Shown here: one piece after another, positions 32,455 to 40,282 of the stretch | Numbering within the stretch: position 1 is the first letter of the stretch | Layout of the letters: every line of letters begins with the position of its first letter | Origin: a bacterium | GTDB lineage: Bacteria; SZUA-182; DTGQ01; JAFGSM01 | Direction of reading: 5' to 3' | DNA length: 42,218 nucleotides | Assembly (NCBI GenBank): GCA_016934595.1 | Contig: JAFGSM010000099.1 | Location: 1 to 42,218 of the forward strand | The notes under the pieces: model-generated | Told to the model about the DNA's origin: nothing | Databases searched by the model: none | Seen by the model: only the letters and a program-made list of their open reading frames with translations | Program-made: the position numbers and the translations under genes

Positions 32455-33368
32455 TGTGACCTGAAAGTAGGCGGCAACATCGGGCTTACTTCAGAACCTT
32501 GAGTCTGCCTTAATTGTTTTTGCTGTATAATCTCATCAGGCCTGAACATGGTTGGCAGTTTGAGCGATTTATACTTATCCACCATCCCTGCGACCTCCGT
32601 GCCGACAAACTCATCGCAAAGGTGTTTTGGATAACCCAGACGCTTGAAATCAAGATAAGGGTTTTCCTTCTGATGGCAATCTACACATCTCACAGGCTCT
32701 TTTGTCAATTGGCGATGAACCTCAAGCTTTGCCTGGGATTGCTGGTCATAAGTATATTGAGACCATATCTTTAAATATTCTTTGGCATATTCTTCGCTTA
32801 CAGGCTGATCCAGCCTGAGAACCTTCGGGCCATCGAGTATGCAGGGGACTATCTTTGCCCCATAATTTCCAGAGTAAGTGCCTGCGGGAATCTGTTCTTT
32901 GACCCTCTCGGATATCTTGTCGATAGTCAAACCTGTTTTTGTATCAAACCATGTAAAAAAGACCTTATCCCCTTTGAGATGACATACCTCACAAGCACAG
33001 AAATATGTATGCATATTATAAAGCGCCCTTGTGTCTTTGTTTTTGCTGTGAGGCAAACTCCCATGGCAGACAAGACAAAGATTGGGGACATATTCGCGAA
33101 TATCCACAGTTTCATCAAGATTGTGAAAGTGCTCAAGTTTTTGTTCTGTCCTGGTTGTGAGTATCTTCTTGAAGACGTCAACCTTTATCGGCTGCAATTT
33201 TGCCTTCTCATCAACAGGAGGCTCATCAACGATGATAGGCGGTGGACCGTGCTTTATCCCTTTTTTAGGGAGGTAGGTCACCTTTAAAAGCATTATAAGA
33301 AGAATCAAAAGTATTGAATATATGATCACAGTTAGCACCTTGGCCAGATTGCCGCGTCCGTATTTCAT
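32451..33368 (-). CDS. Membrane-anchored 3-haem cytochrome c
   Basis: A 305-residue protein with one N-terminal membrane helix (about 9-30) and a Pro-rich linker (HGPPPIIVDEPPV) leading to a periplasmic domain. Haem sites are CLVCH, CEVCH (inside CACEVCH) and CVDCH. The space between haems 2 and 3 (about 100 residues) is long for a small cytochrome and has no haem. The start ATG overlaps the cytochrome b stop (ATGA) with GGAGG upstream. It is probably the electron exit of the b/c complex towards periplasmic cytochromes (inference). Confidence 0.86.
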   Translation of the reverse strand: MKYGRGNLAKVLTVIIYSILLILLIMLLKVTYLPKKGIKHGPPPIIVDEPPVDEKAKLQPIKVDVFKKILTTRTEQKLEHFHNLDETVDIREYVPNLCLVCHGSLPHSKNKDTRALYNMHTYFCACEVCHLKGDKVFFTWFDTKTGLTIDKISERVKEQIPAGTYSGNYGAKIVPCILDGPKVLRLDQPVSEEYAKEYLKIWSQYTYDQQSQAKLEVHRQLTKEPVRCVDCHQKENPYLDFKRLGYPKHLCDEFVGTEVAGMVDKYKSLKLPTMFRPDEIIQQKQLRQTQGSEVSPMLPPTFRSQ

Positions 33369-34192
33369 AGGTCTTCCTCCTGTCCGGATTGTCTTTCTTT
33401 AATATCAATCCCCTCGGCAGCGCTTGAAACATAAGTCTTATTTATGTTTTTATCATCACTTGTAGGCGATGGCGAATCCATTCTCTTGTCGCGGTTTATC
33501 ATCCCACGTTCTTTGGCTATTTTCTCATAGTATACAGGGTGTTCTTCCTTCAGGTGATGCATTGTCATCTTTCCATCGATCCATGATGTATCCTGCGGGA
33601 ATTTGCCGGGCTTCAGATGCACGGCATAAAAATGCCATATGGATATGGCAAAGCTGGCCAGCGTCGCCTCCATAAGATGAAAGGTCGCTGCTACCTCGAC
33701 AACGAATTTTGGGAATAAAGGTGCAAGGGTCATTATAGTGCCTGTGATGAATATTACGACTGTCCCGATACAGCCAAAGAGGTATTCGAGTTTTTCCTTA
33801 TAGTCATAACGGTCGAATTTTGGTTTTTCCGGCCTCATCCCCAGCATGTATAGAACATTTTCCTTCATCTGGATGAAATCTATAGGCTTTAAAAGGATGT
33901 CTTTGAATACCTGCCGTCCGTCATCAGTGAAGGCAAGATAGGCTATATGCCATACGCACCCTATAAAGAGCCCGATCGCAAAGATGAAATGCAGATACCG
34001 CCGCCATCTGTATACAGGGGCAGTATATCTGCCAAACATTGCAACAACCCATGTGGTCGGAATCAGAGACATCATTCCTGTCAATACGAGCAAAGTGAAT
34101 GTGATCCAGATGATATTGTGCTGCCACACTTCTGTACGGTTTAACCGGACAAACCACTCTTGATCTTCAGCCCTGCGGCCCCATTTTTTCAT
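33365..34192 (-). CDS. Cytochrome b membrane subunit (formate dehydrogenase gamma/cytochrome b561-like)
   Basis: I place the start at ATG 34192, nine bases after a GGGGG run and three bases past the upstream stop; a TTG at 34198 is possible. The 275-residue protein has four membrane helices with His at EVWQHNIIW, RRYLHFIFAIG, CVWHIAYL and SIWHFYAVH, the pattern for two b haems in the FdnI/HydC/cytochrome b561 group. The C-terminal 60 residues are hydrophilic. With cytochromes c on both sides it forms a quinone-linked b/c complex like the Cbc modules of Geobacter (family knowledge); the direction, quinol oxidation, is inferred. Confidence 0.87.
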   Translation of the reverse strand: MKKWGRRAEDQEWFVRLNRTEVWQHNIIWITFTLLVLTGMMSLIPTTWVVAMFGRYTAPVYRWRRYLHFIFAIGLFIGCVWHIAYLAFTDDGRQVFKDILLKPIDFIQMKENVLYMLGMRPEKPKFDRYDYKEKLEYLFGCIGTVVIFITGTIMTLAPLFPKFVVEVAATFHLMEATLASFAISIWHFYAVHLKPGKFPQDTSWIDGKMTMHHLKEEHPVYYEKIAKERGMINRDKRMDSPSPTSDDKNINKTYVSSAAEGIDIKERQSGQEEDL

Positions 34193-34194
34193 TA

Positions 34195-35349
34195 TCAATG
34201 TCCCCCTTCTTTTCTTTCTTTTAACGTTATTCTGAGATCCAGCATTTGGTGTAAGAACATTGTGCCAGGAACAAGAATTATCATGATCTTATAAAACAGC
34301 TTTATGGCCCAGATGATTCTCCTCTTGAGCTGCTCTGTCTTCTGGAATTTGAGTTCAGCTTTCAGGTCGGCAGTATCCTTCTCTGTCAGCACATGCTTTT
34401 CTTCCTCAAGCTTTATGTTCAGCAGGCTTACTTTGATGCCTGCGCCGTGAAGCGTCCCTTTTACAAATGATCTGGTCGGGGCAGTATGACATCCCTGCTG
34501 CCCGCAAGTCTTTGTCCGAAGGCCCATATTAGTTGGAGAATTCGGATCTGAGGATTTGAGAATGTTATGGGCGGTGTATCCCAAACTTGACGGAGCGTGG
34601 CAGCTTAAACAATGGGCCCCGTTTTCCATATCATATTTGACATTTCTCCAATGAAAGGTTTCTTTGAAATTGGCGGTGGTATCCAGCATGTATTTGCTCA
34701 TCAATTCTTCATTTGCGTGACAGGTGTTGCACAGATCAACGATCTCCTTGTTGCCCCATCTTGGCGCTGTACGAGATACAAAATGATTCAAAAACCTTTT
34801 TGTCCATTCATCCTTTTCATGACAACCCAAGCAGCGGATAAGAGACTCTTCCTCGGCTTCCTTGTGTTTGGCAAGTATACCTCTCATGGGCTGATAGATC
34901 GGATTTTGATGGCAGTATTTGCATTTTGGCTGCCCATCCTCGTATCGAAAGAGCTTTGATTGGCCGTGCGCCCCAGCCTTGAATGCATCCACTATGGGCT
35001 TATGCGAGAAGTCTTTGTCGGTAGATGGCTCTTTTACATGGCACTTGAGACCGCAATCCACTTTTTTAGCGGGTTTATGAGGAATCTCTTTAACATCAGG
35101 ATGACAATGGGTGCATTGAACATTCCCGTGAACGGTTTTTCTGTAAATCATCTCATTTATATAAAATATCTTTTTTGTTCCGGTCTCAGGGACAAAGGCG
35201 GCCAGACCGGAATAACGGTGGCACAATTGACAATTTTCCTGATCGGCAGCCTTGCCTGAAGAAGAATAAAGGAACAGGAATAACAGGATCACAAACATAC
35301 TGATCCAGAAACCGGTTGATATTGTCTGCCTTTTATCTCTTTGTCCCAT
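34195..35349 (-). CDS. Membrane-anchored 8-haem cytochrome c of the b/c complex
   Basis: ATG 35349 is chosen because GGAGG sits five bases upstream; the ATG at 35361 has none. The 384-residue protein has an N-terminal signal anchor, six CXXCH sites (CQLCH, CTHCH, CKYCH, CLGCH, CNTCH, CLSCH) and two expanded ones, CGLKCH (CX3CH) and CGQQGCH (CX4CH). A C-terminal membrane helix lies around 350-372 (IKLFYKIMIILVPGTMFLHQML) with its own His. The layout is reminiscent of periplasmic subunits that sit on a cytochrome b. It is the first gene of the four-gene operon. Confidence 0.87.
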   Translation of the reverse strand: MGQRDKRQTISTGFWISMFVILLFLFLYSSSGKAADQENCQLCHRYSGLAAFVPETGTKKIFYINEMIYRKTVHGNVQCTHCHPDVKEIPHKPAKKVDCGLKCHVKEPSTDKDFSHKPIVDAFKAGAHGQSKLFRYEDGQPKCKYCHQNPIYQPMRGILAKHKEAEEESLIRCLGCHEKDEWTKRFLNHFVSRTAPRWGNKEIVDLCNTCHANEELMSKYMLDTTANFKETFHWRNVKYDMENGAHCLSCHAPSSLGYTAHNILKSSDPNSPTNMGLRTKTCGQQGCHTAPTRSFVKGTLHGAGIKVSLLNIKLEEEKHVLTEKDTADLKAELKFQKTEQLKRRIIWAIKLFYKIMIILVPGTMFLHQMLDLRITLKERKEGGH

Positions 35350-35790
35350 AACCTCCTCCATAAGATTAAAATTTAAAAATCGACCTGCCCGAAAAGTATT
35401 ACTTGATTAGTGTAAACAGAACCTTTTAACACATTATGTTTATCTATATCTGAATAATTAAAATATAATATCACAAGATCATTTTTTGGGTCAAGATGTA
35501 ATGTTCAAGATTATAGCCAGGGATTCAATCGTTGATATGATAGTTGAGGAGTCAGAGAACTATGATCTTATAGTCATGGGGGCATCTAATGATTGGAAAT
35601 TTAAACAGCAGATGTTTGGGACGATTATAAATGAGGTTGCAAATAAAGCTGCCAGTTAAGTGTTAATGTTCCGATCTTCAGAATGAGCCCATACTTATGC
35701 CTTGTTAAAACTTCGTCTAATACAAAATTAATCTTAATCAAGGCAATTTAAAAAATTTATTAGCTATTGCGTTTCATTTTAAAAACATCC
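35350..35790. other. Intergenic region between two - strand operons
   Basis: It should hold the promoter of the b/c operon in its left part (35350-35460, AT-rich), but I see no clear -35/-10 pair. The middle holds the stress-protein remnant on the + strand. The part from 35660 to 35790 shows nothing recognisable. Confidence 0.5.
35462..35659 (+). pseudogene. Remnant of a universal stress protein (UspA) domain
   Basis: The + strand frame reads SIVDMIVEESENYDLIVMGAS followed by a stretch ending MFGTIINEVANKAAS and a TAA. The DLIVMGAS strand and the FGTI.NEVA helix are the ATP-loop end of the Usp fold. The N-terminal two thirds are missing, and a stop lies just before 35462. It is on the opposite strand to both flanking operons. 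It may be the tail of a lost transporter-Usp fusion or of a free Usp gene. Confidence 0.6.
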
Positions 35791-36567
35791 TCATCCTTTA
35801 AAGTGTTGTCCGCCATATATGGTTCTTATGCCTGTTATGAGTTGAGAAGTGGCCGCCCTTTTTGGTATAAATCCATAGGCCCCTACTTGTTCTGCTGTAA
35901 GGATGTTTTCTTCGTCATCATACTGTGTCAGCATCAAAACTCTTGTCTGAGGACATTCCTTAGATATTTTCTTTGTTGCCTCCAGGCCATTCATTACCGG
36001 CATGACAATATCCATCAGCACTACATCAGGTAAAAGCTGAAGCGTTTTCTCCGCCGCATCTTGTCCATTCACAGCCTCACCAACTACCTCTATATCTTTT
36101 TGCAGTTTGAGCACAGCACGAAGCCCATCTCTGACCACAGCGTGATCATCAACTATGAGCACCTTTATCCGTTTGGCCGTCCTCTTCAATAGCGCCTGGA
36201 TACGGGGCAGCAATTCTGCCGGTTCAATTGGTTTGGTTACATAATCCTCAGCATCCATTTGCATCCCTTCATCCATGCTCCATCCATCAATGAGGCGTTT
36301 CGTAAGCGGGGCATCAACGACCAAAAGAGGTATATCCTTTGTTATGGGGTCTTGTTTTAACAATTTATGAAATGTAAACGCATCTCCATATGGGGTCATT
36401 GTTCCTAGGACAACTAGATCAGCATTAGAGGTTCTGATTTTTTTTTGCGCCTCTTTTTTATCGCTGGCAGATATTACTTGATACCCTTTAGCCTCTAAGG
36501 TCATCTGGAGCGCTAAAAGAAAATTTGGCTCATCGTCTATAATCAGGATTTTCTTGTCATTAGCCAT
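35791..36567 (-). CDS. Response regulator with two receiver domains and no output domain
   Basis: A 258-residue protein. Receiver 1 (about 5-125) keeps the acidic pair (IDDEP) and the conserved Lys (TKP, K112), but the phosphate-accepting Asp is Gly55 (LVVLGTMTP), so it should not be phosphorylated. Receiver 2 (about 134-250) is NarL-like with DD140-141, Asp186 (VLMDIVMP) and K236 intact. The chain stops right where a LuxR-type DNA-binding domain would begin (GGQHFKG), and no such domain is found after the stop. AAGGAG precedes the ATG. It probably works with the NarX-like kinase at the head of the operon and signals by protein contact or competes for phosphate. Confidence 0.85.
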   Translation of the reverse strand: MANDKKILIIDDEPNFLLALQMTLEAKGYQVISASDKKEAQKKIRTSNADLVVLGTMTPYGDAFTFHKLLKQDPITKDIPLLVVDAPLTKRLIDGWSMDEGMQMDAEDYVTKPIEPAELLPRIQALLKRTAKRIKVLIVDDHAVVRDGLRAVLKLQKDIEVVGEAVNGQDAAEKTLQLLPDVVLMDIVMPVMNGLEATKKISKECPQTRVLMLTQYDDEENILTAEQVGAYGFIPKRAATSQLITGIRTIYGGQHFKG

Positions 36568-36618
36568 TTCTATTCTCCTTTGTTATTTGGTAAGAGTGTA
36601 TACTTTAGACGTTTTCAA

Positions 36619-37512
36619 TTATGTCATTATCCCCGCTTCTTCCAATATCTCTGGGACAAGTTTTTCTCTCCCTACAGCCATGATATGAACACCATGACAC
36701 AGATTCTCTTCCTTTATTGTCTTGATCAATCTTACAGCAATTTCAATACCTTTCTTCAGTCCTTTATCTTTCTCTACACAAGCCAGTTCTTCGATGATAT
36801 TCGGAGGGACAGTAATTCCGGGCACATTATTGTTCATATAAGTGGCCATTCTATCAGAAGCCAAAAGTATAATCCCGGCCAGGATCTTAACATTAAATTG
36901 ATGGGCATACTGCATGAACCTGCTGAGGGCATCCAAATCAAAAATCCCCTGTGTTTGAATGAATTGTGCCCCAGATTCCACCTTCTTGTCAAATTTTATA
37001 AGTTGTGGCTCAATAAAATCTGCCGAAGGGTGTGCCGTGGCGCCAATACAAAATTCTACATTCCCTTTAAGACAACCCCCGGCAATATCCTTCCCTGATT
37101 CCATTGTCCTTATCATCCTGATAAGCTGGACGGAATCCAGATCAAAGACCGACTTGGCCTCCTTGTGATCTCCCACCTCAATAGAATCGCCGGTAAGACA
37201 AAGCACGTTCTTGATCCCTCTAGAATATGCAAAAAGGAGGTCTGCCTGGAGCGCCAAGCGATTACGATCACGGGTGGTCATCTGAAGAATAGGCTCGCCG
37301 CACAACTCAGCCACTAAGAGACAACCGCCCAGAGAGGGGAAACGCATAACCGAGCTTTGATGGTCAGTGATATTAATGGCATCAACCTTATCCTTAAGCA
37401 AGTTTATCTGGTGGACCATCTCAGAGGTATCCGTCCCTTTTTGAGGACCAACTTCAGTGGTGACTATAAATTTCCCGGAGTTTAGCTTTTCTTCGAATAA
37501 TGATTTAGCCAT
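36619..37512 (-). CDS. metF: Methylenetetrahydrofolate reductase, MetF
   Basis: The start is ATG 37512, which shares its A with the MetV stop (TAATG) and has GGAGG upstream; the open frame extends further back but only into metV. At 297 residues it has the usual MetF length. It opens with IVTTEVGPQKG (catalytic Glu), has the INITDHQSSVMR and LCLTGDS segments around FAD, and CIGATAHPS and GAQFIQTQ. It reduces methylene-THF to methyl-THF. Next to MetV and a GltD/MvhD-type flavoprotein it is the reductive acetyl-CoA pathway type, probably fed by ferredoxin or an electron-bifurcating partner rather than NAD(P)H alone. Confidence 0.92.
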   Translation of the reverse strand: MAKSLFEEKLNSGKFIVTTEVGPQKGTDTSEMVHQINLLKDKVDAINITDHQSSVMRFPSLGGCLLVAELCGEPILQMTTRDRNRLALQADLLFAYSRGIKNVLCLTGDSIEVGDHKEAKSVFDLDSVQLIRMIRTMESGKDIAGGCLKGNVEFCIGATAHPSADFIEPQLIKFDKKVESGAQFIQTQGIFDLDALSRFMQYAHQFNVKILAGIILLASDRMATYMNNNVPGITVPPNIIEELACVEKDKGLKKGIEIAVRLIKTIKEENLCHGVHIMAVGREKLVPEILEEAGIMT

Positions 37513-38189
37513 TATTTTCCTCCCGGATTGATTTCCGTTTTGATTATAAGCCTCCTTGGACGAAGAATGGTATGGAAATTTCTCGGCGGATAATATTGCC
37601 GCATTCGCTCCAGGTGGCCAAGATGCACCAAATGCTGATAAATAAGAACCCAGGCGCAATCCATCTCTTTATTTGCCTCGCATTTGCCGCCTTTGGCGCC
37701 GGCGCAAGGACCATTGAGGATGCCTTTGGCGCACCTGGTGATAGGGCATATCCCGCCGGTATCAACCAAACGGCAGTCACCGCAGGCAACACATCGCTCG
37801 TCCCACACTCCCCATTCACGGGATGCGCCCATGAACGCAGTATTGACACCAGGTAAAATAGGTATATCAGGAAAAACCTCCGCCAATGACTGGACTCCTA
37901 TGCCGCACCCCAGCGAAAGAATTGCATCTATTTCACCGGCTTTGTCCTTAAGCGCTTCTAAAAATTCAATATCACACTGCCGTTTCACAGTATATTCTGA
38001 AAAAATATGTGGTTTATCACCAGTTCTTGCCTGGGCTGCATCAAGGACACTGTGGATTATTGACACCTCTTTCTCCCCCCCGGCATCACAAACAGTCACA
38101 CATGTGCCGCAGCCAAGGATCAATATCTTCTCATAAGGTGAACATATACGATAAATCTCTTCCATAGATTTCTGTTCGGCAACTATCAC
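37512..38189 (-). CDS. metV: MetV, zinc-binding partner of MetF
   Basis: A 225-residue protein of the MTHFR C-terminal-like family. Cys-rich segments: LGCGTCVTVC (about 25-34), LGCGIG, CVACGDCRL, CPITRCAKG and CAGAKGGKC. MetV forms a complex with MetF in acetogens and sulfate reducers (family knowledge), where it carries metal or Fe-S centres that pass electrons to the MetF flavin. It starts with GTG in a GTGA overlap with the flavoprotein stop, with AAGGAG upstream, and its own stop overlaps metF, so the three products are made in step. Confidence 0.88.
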   Translation of the reverse strand: MIVAEQKSMEEIYRICSPYEKILILGCGTCVTVCDAGGEKEVSIIHSVLDAAQARTGDKPHIFSEYTVKRQCDIEFLEALKDKAGEIDAILSLGCGIGVQSLAEVFPDIPILPGVNTAFMGASREWGVWDERCVACGDCRLVDTGGICPITRCAKGILNGPCAGAKGGKCEANKEMDCAWVLIYQHLVHLGHLERMRQYYPPRNFHTILRPRRLIIKTEINPGGK

Positions 38190-40264
38190 TTTTTCATCTC
38201 CTTTTTAAATGCAGAGACAAGGCAAAGCTCCCCTATTTTCTGAGTAAACCTGTCCAGAGCCTCAGCAAGGTTTTTATCGCTTGCATGGAGATTAAACGCC
38301 TGGACCCTTTCCGGCTCGATGCCAATCTGAGCCAGCATTTTTTTACTTCTTTCCATGCGTTGTAATGTCCAAAATGCGGTGTTTTCTCGCGGACATTGCT
38401 GTTGGTCACAACCGGCGATAAAAACACCTTCAGCGCCGGCTTTAAATGCATTCACTATATGCCTGCTTTCTACCTTGGCTATACAGAGCACAGGCACTAT
38501 CCAGATGCCTGCCTTAGTTTCTCTCCATAAACCGGCAAGGGCGCCAGTCCCATAAAGCCCATACTGGCAGCAAAATCCGATAATCAACGGCTTCGATTTA
38601 GACTTGGCTGCAGATTCAATAACATGCTCTAACTCCTCATCCACCCTCCGTTGCTCCTGGGGTTTGCGAAAAGCGATAGCGTTGGCAGGGCATTCTGTAA
38701 CACATATACCGCACGCGATACACTGGTCTTCAGCTATCTGAATCTCACCTCTATCATCTAAAAACGGCGCAAGATAGGGACAAATACGTAAACAGGTGAG
38801 ACAGGCCGCACAATTGTCCCGGGATAGGATTTCAGCCCCAATCCCGCAATGCAAACACCTCTTTGCTTCATTGACTGCGCCTTCCCAATCATACACCAGT
38901 TCAACGGGCATAAACTCCTTTACCCTTTCCTGGGAGGGACGGATTGGCGGCTCATAGCGGTTAAATTTTCTTATCATCTCAATGGTCCTGGGAAGAAGAT
39001 CGCCCATACTCGCCCTCTTCTCTTTACTTATTGCCGGATAACGGTGACGGAGATAATCATCAATGCGGGATGCCGCCAGTTTGCCGGTTGCCAATGCCTG
39101 GATTACACTGGCTGGTCCTGTGACAGCGTCGCCCCCTGCAAAGATCCCTTTCTGATTTGTTGTAAGGGTTAAAGGATCAACTCTGATAGTGCTGCCTCTG
39201 CCGATACGGAGACGGAAATCTTTGGGCACCTGTGGCGCTTGCCCAATGGCGGTGATTAAATCATCCAGTGTAATGTGGAATTCGCTCCCCGGAACAGGCG
39301 CCGGCCGGCGTCTCCCGCTCGCATCAGGCTCCTCCTGCTCCATACGGATACAGGTTATGTCTAATTGCCCATTCACACTCTGTATCTTAATTGGAGCCAT
39401 CAGAAATAGAATTTCCACCCCCTCTTCTATTGCCTGTTCTATTTCATTGGGGTCAGCAGGCATTTCTTCTCTGCTGCGGCGATACAGGATTTTTACCTCT
39501 CGTGATCCTAACCGAAGGCTGGTGCGGGCAGCATCAATTGCAACATTGCCGCCTCCCACAATGCCAACCCGGTTGCCGACAGGCGGTTTTAATCCCAGAT
39601 TCACTTCACGCAGAAAAGTCGCGCCATCAACCACCCCGGCGCTCTCTTCTCCCTCTATTCCAAGTCTGAGGCCCTGATGAGCACCTACAGTCACAAAGAT
39701 GGCTTTATATTTCATATCAAAAAGCAAATTTAAGGAAGTCACTGGACTATTTGTTCTTATTTCAGCGCCCATTTGAATCAGCCTTTGTACTTCAATGTCG
39801 AGCACTTCGCGGGGAAGACGGTACTCAGGTATGCCCACTCGAAGCATACCCCCCAGTTCAGAGTGGGCCTCAAAAATGCTGACAGGATAGCCAAGCTTCC
39901 TTAAATAATAAGCAGCAGCCAATCCTGCAGGGCCTGAACCTACAATAGCCACTTTTTCATCATGGGTTGTTTCTGCTTCAAGTCGGATCATCTTGTCACC
40001 GCCAAACTTTACTGCAAATTTTTTTAATGCCCTAATAGCAATAGGATTGTCCACCTGACCTCTACGACAGGCATCCTCACACGGATGAGTACATACATAG
40101 GCGCAAATGGAAGGAAACGGATTCCCTTCACGTATGATTTGCAATGCCTCCATGACACGACCCTGGGCAATCAAATCAACATATTCCCTGATATCCATGT
40201 GCAAAGGGCACTCGGCTTGACAGGGTGGTATTATAGTATGGTCATAAGAAGGGTTTTTCGTCAT
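38186..40264 (-). CDS. FAD/NAD(P)-dependent Fe-S oxidoreductase with C-terminal MvhD/FlpD domain
   Basis: A 692-residue GltD-type protein. The N-terminal Fe-S domain has Cys at 15 and 19 and CAYVCTHPCEDACRRG; FAD binds at VAIVGSGPAGLAAAYYL (105-121) and NAD(P) at VGIVGGGNVAIDAA (233-246). Ferredoxin-like sites follow (CLHCGIG, CAACLTCLRICP, CIACGICVTECP). Residues about 565-685 are an MvhD/FlpD domain (GFCCQYG, VPVLCIAKVE, GVFIAGCDQQQCP). MvhD domains hand electrons to heterodisulfide reductase-like modules. With MetVF downstream it is probably the electron-entry subunit of a methylene-THF reductase complex. Its start has GGGAG upstream. Confidence 0.9.
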   Translation of the reverse strand: MTKNPSYDHTIIPPCQAECPLHMDIREYVDLIAQGRVMEALQIIREGNPFPSICAYVCTHPCEDACRRGQVDNPIAIRALKKFAVKFGGDKMIRLEAETTHDEKVAIVGSGPAGLAAAYYLRKLGYPVSIFEAHSELGGMLRVGIPEYRLPREVLDIEVQRLIQMGAEIRTNSPVTSLNLLFDMKYKAIFVTVGAHQGLRLGIEGEESAGVVDGATFLREVNLGLKPPVGNRVGIVGGGNVAIDAARTSLRLGSREVKILYRRSREEMPADPNEIEQAIEEGVEILFLMAPIKIQSVNGQLDITCIRMEQEEPDASGRRRPAPVPGSEFHITLDDLITAIGQAPQVPKDFRLRIGRGSTIRVDPLTLTTNQKGIFAGGDAVTGPASVIQALATGKLAASRIDDYLRHRYPAISKEKRASMGDLLPRTIEMIRKFNRYEPPIRPSQERVKEFMPVELVYDWEGAVNEAKRCLHCGIGAEILSRDNCAACLTCLRICPYLAPFLDDRGEIQIAEDQCIACGICVTECPANAIAFRKPQEQRRVDEELEHVIESAAKSKSKPLIIGFCCQYGLYGTGALAGLWRETKAGIWIVPVLCIAKVESRHIVNAFKAGAEGVFIAGCDQQQCPRENTAFWTLQRMERSKKMLAQIGIEPERVQAFNLHASDKNLAEALDRFTQKIGELCLVSAFKKEMKK

Positions 40265-40282
40265 GTCTCACTCCCCTCTCTC

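Noticed and set aside
34195-35349. Possible NrfH/NapC-type quinol dehydrogenase
   Set aside because: Haem number, the C-terminal membrane helix and the adjacent cytochrome b do not fit the NapC/NrfH family.
37513-37659. N-terminal extension of MetF (49 residues)
   Set aside because: It lies entirely in metV and has no MetF similarity; TAATG with GGAGG at 37512 gives the normal MetF length.
37544-38136. ORFs of 94-150 codons in other frames across metV
   Set aside because: They lie wholly within metV, whose Cys motifs and overlaps with both neighbours are clear.
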